Shown one piece after another: positions 5,782 to 7,126 of a DNA stretch of 7,126 nt. Origin of the DNA: an uncultured Eubacteriales bacterium (GTDB lineage Bacteria; Bacillota; Clostridia; Oscillospirales; Acutalibacteraceae); assembly GCA_934702115.1 (NCBI GenBank), contig CAKUYF010000046.1, positions 1 to 7,126 of the forward strand, in the 5' to 3' direction. The position numbers and the translations under genes are program-made. Each line of letters begins with the position of its first letter. Position 1 is the stretch's first letter. Under the pieces are notes generated by a model, which did not search any database, had not been told where the DNA came from, and worked only from the letters and a program-made list of their open reading frames with translations.

Positions 5782-7126
5782 CACATAGTGGCTCTAATGA
5801 ATTTATTTCCTTAAAGTTTACTTCTTCACTATTATTTGACCCCAATAAATAAATATGAACACTTTCTCCATCCCACACCACTCTATTTATAAAGGTTCGA
5901 AGAGCGTTCCTTTTTTGTTCTACATCCATTAAATCAAAGATTCTACCGAAGGAAAGTACAATATTTTTTATATTTTCAAATTCTGTTCTGGTTAAATCTT
6001 GATCCTCCAGAAAACTTTTAATTTCTTCTAATTTTTGAGTTAGATGATTTTTCTTTTCATCAAGCTTATTGATTTGTTCGAAAATATACTTCTGTGCCGG
6101 AGTATTCACAGTATTAGAAAGAGCCCGAATTAATATAGAAATTTCTTTTTCCACAGACCGAATAGATTTAGAAATTTTTAACTTTTCCTCTTCATAGTTC
6201 TCGCTTTGTAATGAAATTTCTTTTTTTGCATTGGAAATTTCTTTTAAAAACTCTGGATTATCCATAGTAAACTTTTTTATTTCTTCACAAACTACTTTAT
6301 CTAGAATATTACCATTTGGATTTTTCATTTTACAGTTATGCAAATGACTTTTTTCTTTTAATTGACAAAGATAGCTATATATATATTTTCCCTCTTCGTT
6401 CTTACGTTTACTGAGTTTAGGTCTCATATAATCTCCACAATTACCACAAAATAAAAGTCCTGATAAAAGTGCAACATTAGTTTTTGGTTTGCGGTATGAT
6501 TTTGATGAATTTTGAGCCAATTTTTTCTGGACACTAATCCAATCTGATGAAGAAATTAATCCTTTGTGTTTTCCGGCAGAAACAATCCAGTCTTTTATAT
6601 CTCTTGTATAATTACTTTTACCTTCTTTTTGAATCGTCCTGTTATAAGACATTATTCCATATTTTCCGTTAAATTTGTTTTTATCACTATTTTCGTCCGA
6701 AAATTCAACTCCATTATTTAAAAAAAAATTAAACGCATTTTCATCTGCAACCATATATACTGGATTCTCTAAGATGTTTTTTATTGAAAATCTGGTAAAC
6801 ATTTTTCCGTTTTTTGTTTTTACATTATTCTGTATTAAGTAAGTTTCCACTTTTGTAAGAGAATTCGTTTCCATAAATTTTTTAAATATAGATTTTACTA
6901 AATCTGCTTCTTCAGGGATAATTTTAAGTCTAAACATTTGTTTTGATTTACCATCAACAACCTTCTGTTCGACTTTTTCAGATTTATACCCAGTGGGAGC
7001 GATTCCTCCAAGCCACCGTCCAGTTCTTGCAAGCATCAACATATTATCCCTAATTCTTTCAGCAATAGTTTCTCTTTCAAGCTGAGCAAAAACAGAAGCA
7101 ATATACATCATAGCTCTTCCCATAGG
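5768..7126 (-). CDS. spoIVCA: Large serine recombinase, SpoIVCA-like (5' end beyond the window)
   Basis: These 452 codons are the C-terminal part of a large serine recombinase, the enzyme class that cuts and rejoins att sites through a serine-linked DNA intermediate. Numbering from the Met at 7123, residues 1-30 (PMGRAMMYIAS to the TIAERIRDNM region) are the end of the catalytic domain and its long E helix. The catalytic serine and roughly the first 100 residues are missing. That Met is internal, because the frame runs off the window through a Pro codon and family members read on upstream. Residues about 35-205 form the Recombinase domain. C226, C229, C253 and C264 form the zinc ribbon, about 295-372 are a coiled coil of the type that controls integration versus excision, and a short C-terminal beta-rich region follows. 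The gene reads in the same direction as sigK, and its TGA stop lies within the AATGA core of the attachment site. By position it should be the skin-excising recombinase, expressed in the mother cell; a prophage integrase using sigK as its target is the alternative. Confidence 0.9.
   Translation of the reverse strand, partial: PMGRAMMYIASVFAQLERETIAERIRDNMLMLARTGRWLGGIAPTGYKSEKVEQKVVDGKSKQMFRLKIIPEEADLVKSIFKKFMETNSLTKVETYLIQNNVKTKNGKMFTRFSIKNILENPVYMVADENAFNFFLNNGVEFSDENSDKNKFNGKYGIMSYNRTIQKEGKSNYTRDIKDWIVSAGKHKGLISSSDWISVQKKLAQNSSKSYRKPKTNVALLSGLLFCGNCGDYMRPKLSKRKNEEGKYIYSYLCQLKEKSHLHNCKMKNPNGNILDKVVCEEIKKFTMDNPEFLKEISNAKKEISLQSENYEEEKLKISKSIRSVEKEISILIRALSNTVNTPAQKYIFEQINKLDEKKNHLTQKLEEIKSFLEDQDLTRTEFENIKNIVLSFGRIFDLMDVEQKRNALRTFINRVVWDGESVHIYLLGSNNSEEVNFKEINSLEPLCENSK
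5773..7126. mobile_element. One end of a skin-type sigK-intervening element
   Basis: Sequence to the right of the AATGA core interrupts sigK and begins with a serine recombinase gene, matching the architecture of skin elements. Only this end is visible, so its length, other cargo (often prophage remnants) and far attachment site are unknown. The recombinase lies beside the C-terminal half of sigK in the same orientation; as I recall this resembles C. difficile more than B. subtilis, where spoIVCA lies by the N-terminal half. Confidence 0.8.

Noticed and set aside
5419..5784. The 121-codon frame starting at GTG 5784 as an independent small sigma factor
   Set aside because: It lacks regions 1-2, has no Shine-Dalgarno site or promoter of its own, and its first four codons lie in element sequence. 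It is better read as an interrupted sigK 3' part.
5768..7123. Met at 7123 as the recombinase start
   Set aside because: It falls inside the conserved PMGRAMMYIAS segment at the end of the catalytic domain, the frame stays open to the window edge, and the catalytic serine would be missing.

Overview
The window looks like the chromosome of a low-GC, spore-forming Firmicute of the class Clostridia. Three things point there: AT-rich genes with strong Shine-Dalgarno sites and TTG/GTG starts, a clostridial-style pair of primosome genes (DnaD/DnaB-family protein plus DnaI-type helicase loader), and a fragment of the mother-cell sporulation sigma factor SigK. The DnaD-family N-terminus resembles those I associate with gut Oscillospirales, but that placement is only an impression.

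Layout, left to right. Positions 1-162 hold two minus-strand tRNA genes, tRNA-Val(UAC) followed by tRNA-Asp(GUC), the latter cut by the window edge. A consensus-like promoter at 248-276 lies ahead of them. Positions 372-4326 carry three minus-strand genes read in the order asnB (asparagine synthetase), DnaD/DnaB-family protein, DnaI-type loader. They are closely spaced with no visible terminator, so they may be cotranscribed from the promoter at 4369-4397. A 160-bp divergent promoter region separates asnB from a plus-strand gene of unknown function (4487-5392), a Lys/Asn-rich, probably coiled-coil protein. This gene runs tail to tail, 26 bp apart, with the next block.

The most informative part is 5419-7126. 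Positions 5419-5772 encode only the C-terminal part of SigK, beginning exactly at the Asn-Glu-Ile-Leu-Met-His-Leu-Arg segment where the Bacillus subtilis and Clostridioides difficile sigK genes are interrupted by the skin element. Immediately upstream, in the same orientation, is the C-terminal ~450 residues of a large serine recombinase (SpoIVCA-like). Its stop codon lies inside the AATGA core where skin elements recombine. The window therefore captures one end of a skin-like element. During sporulation the recombinase would be expected to excise the element and rejoin sigK in the mother cell. The N-terminal half of sigK, the rest of the element and the catalytic N-terminus of the recombinase lie beyond position 7126 and were not seen.

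No CRISPR array, insertion sequence or rRNA is visible, and no gene-free stretch exceeds 300 bases. The longest are 163-371 (tRNA promoter and leader, otherwise nothing recognised) and 4327-4486 (divergent promoters).
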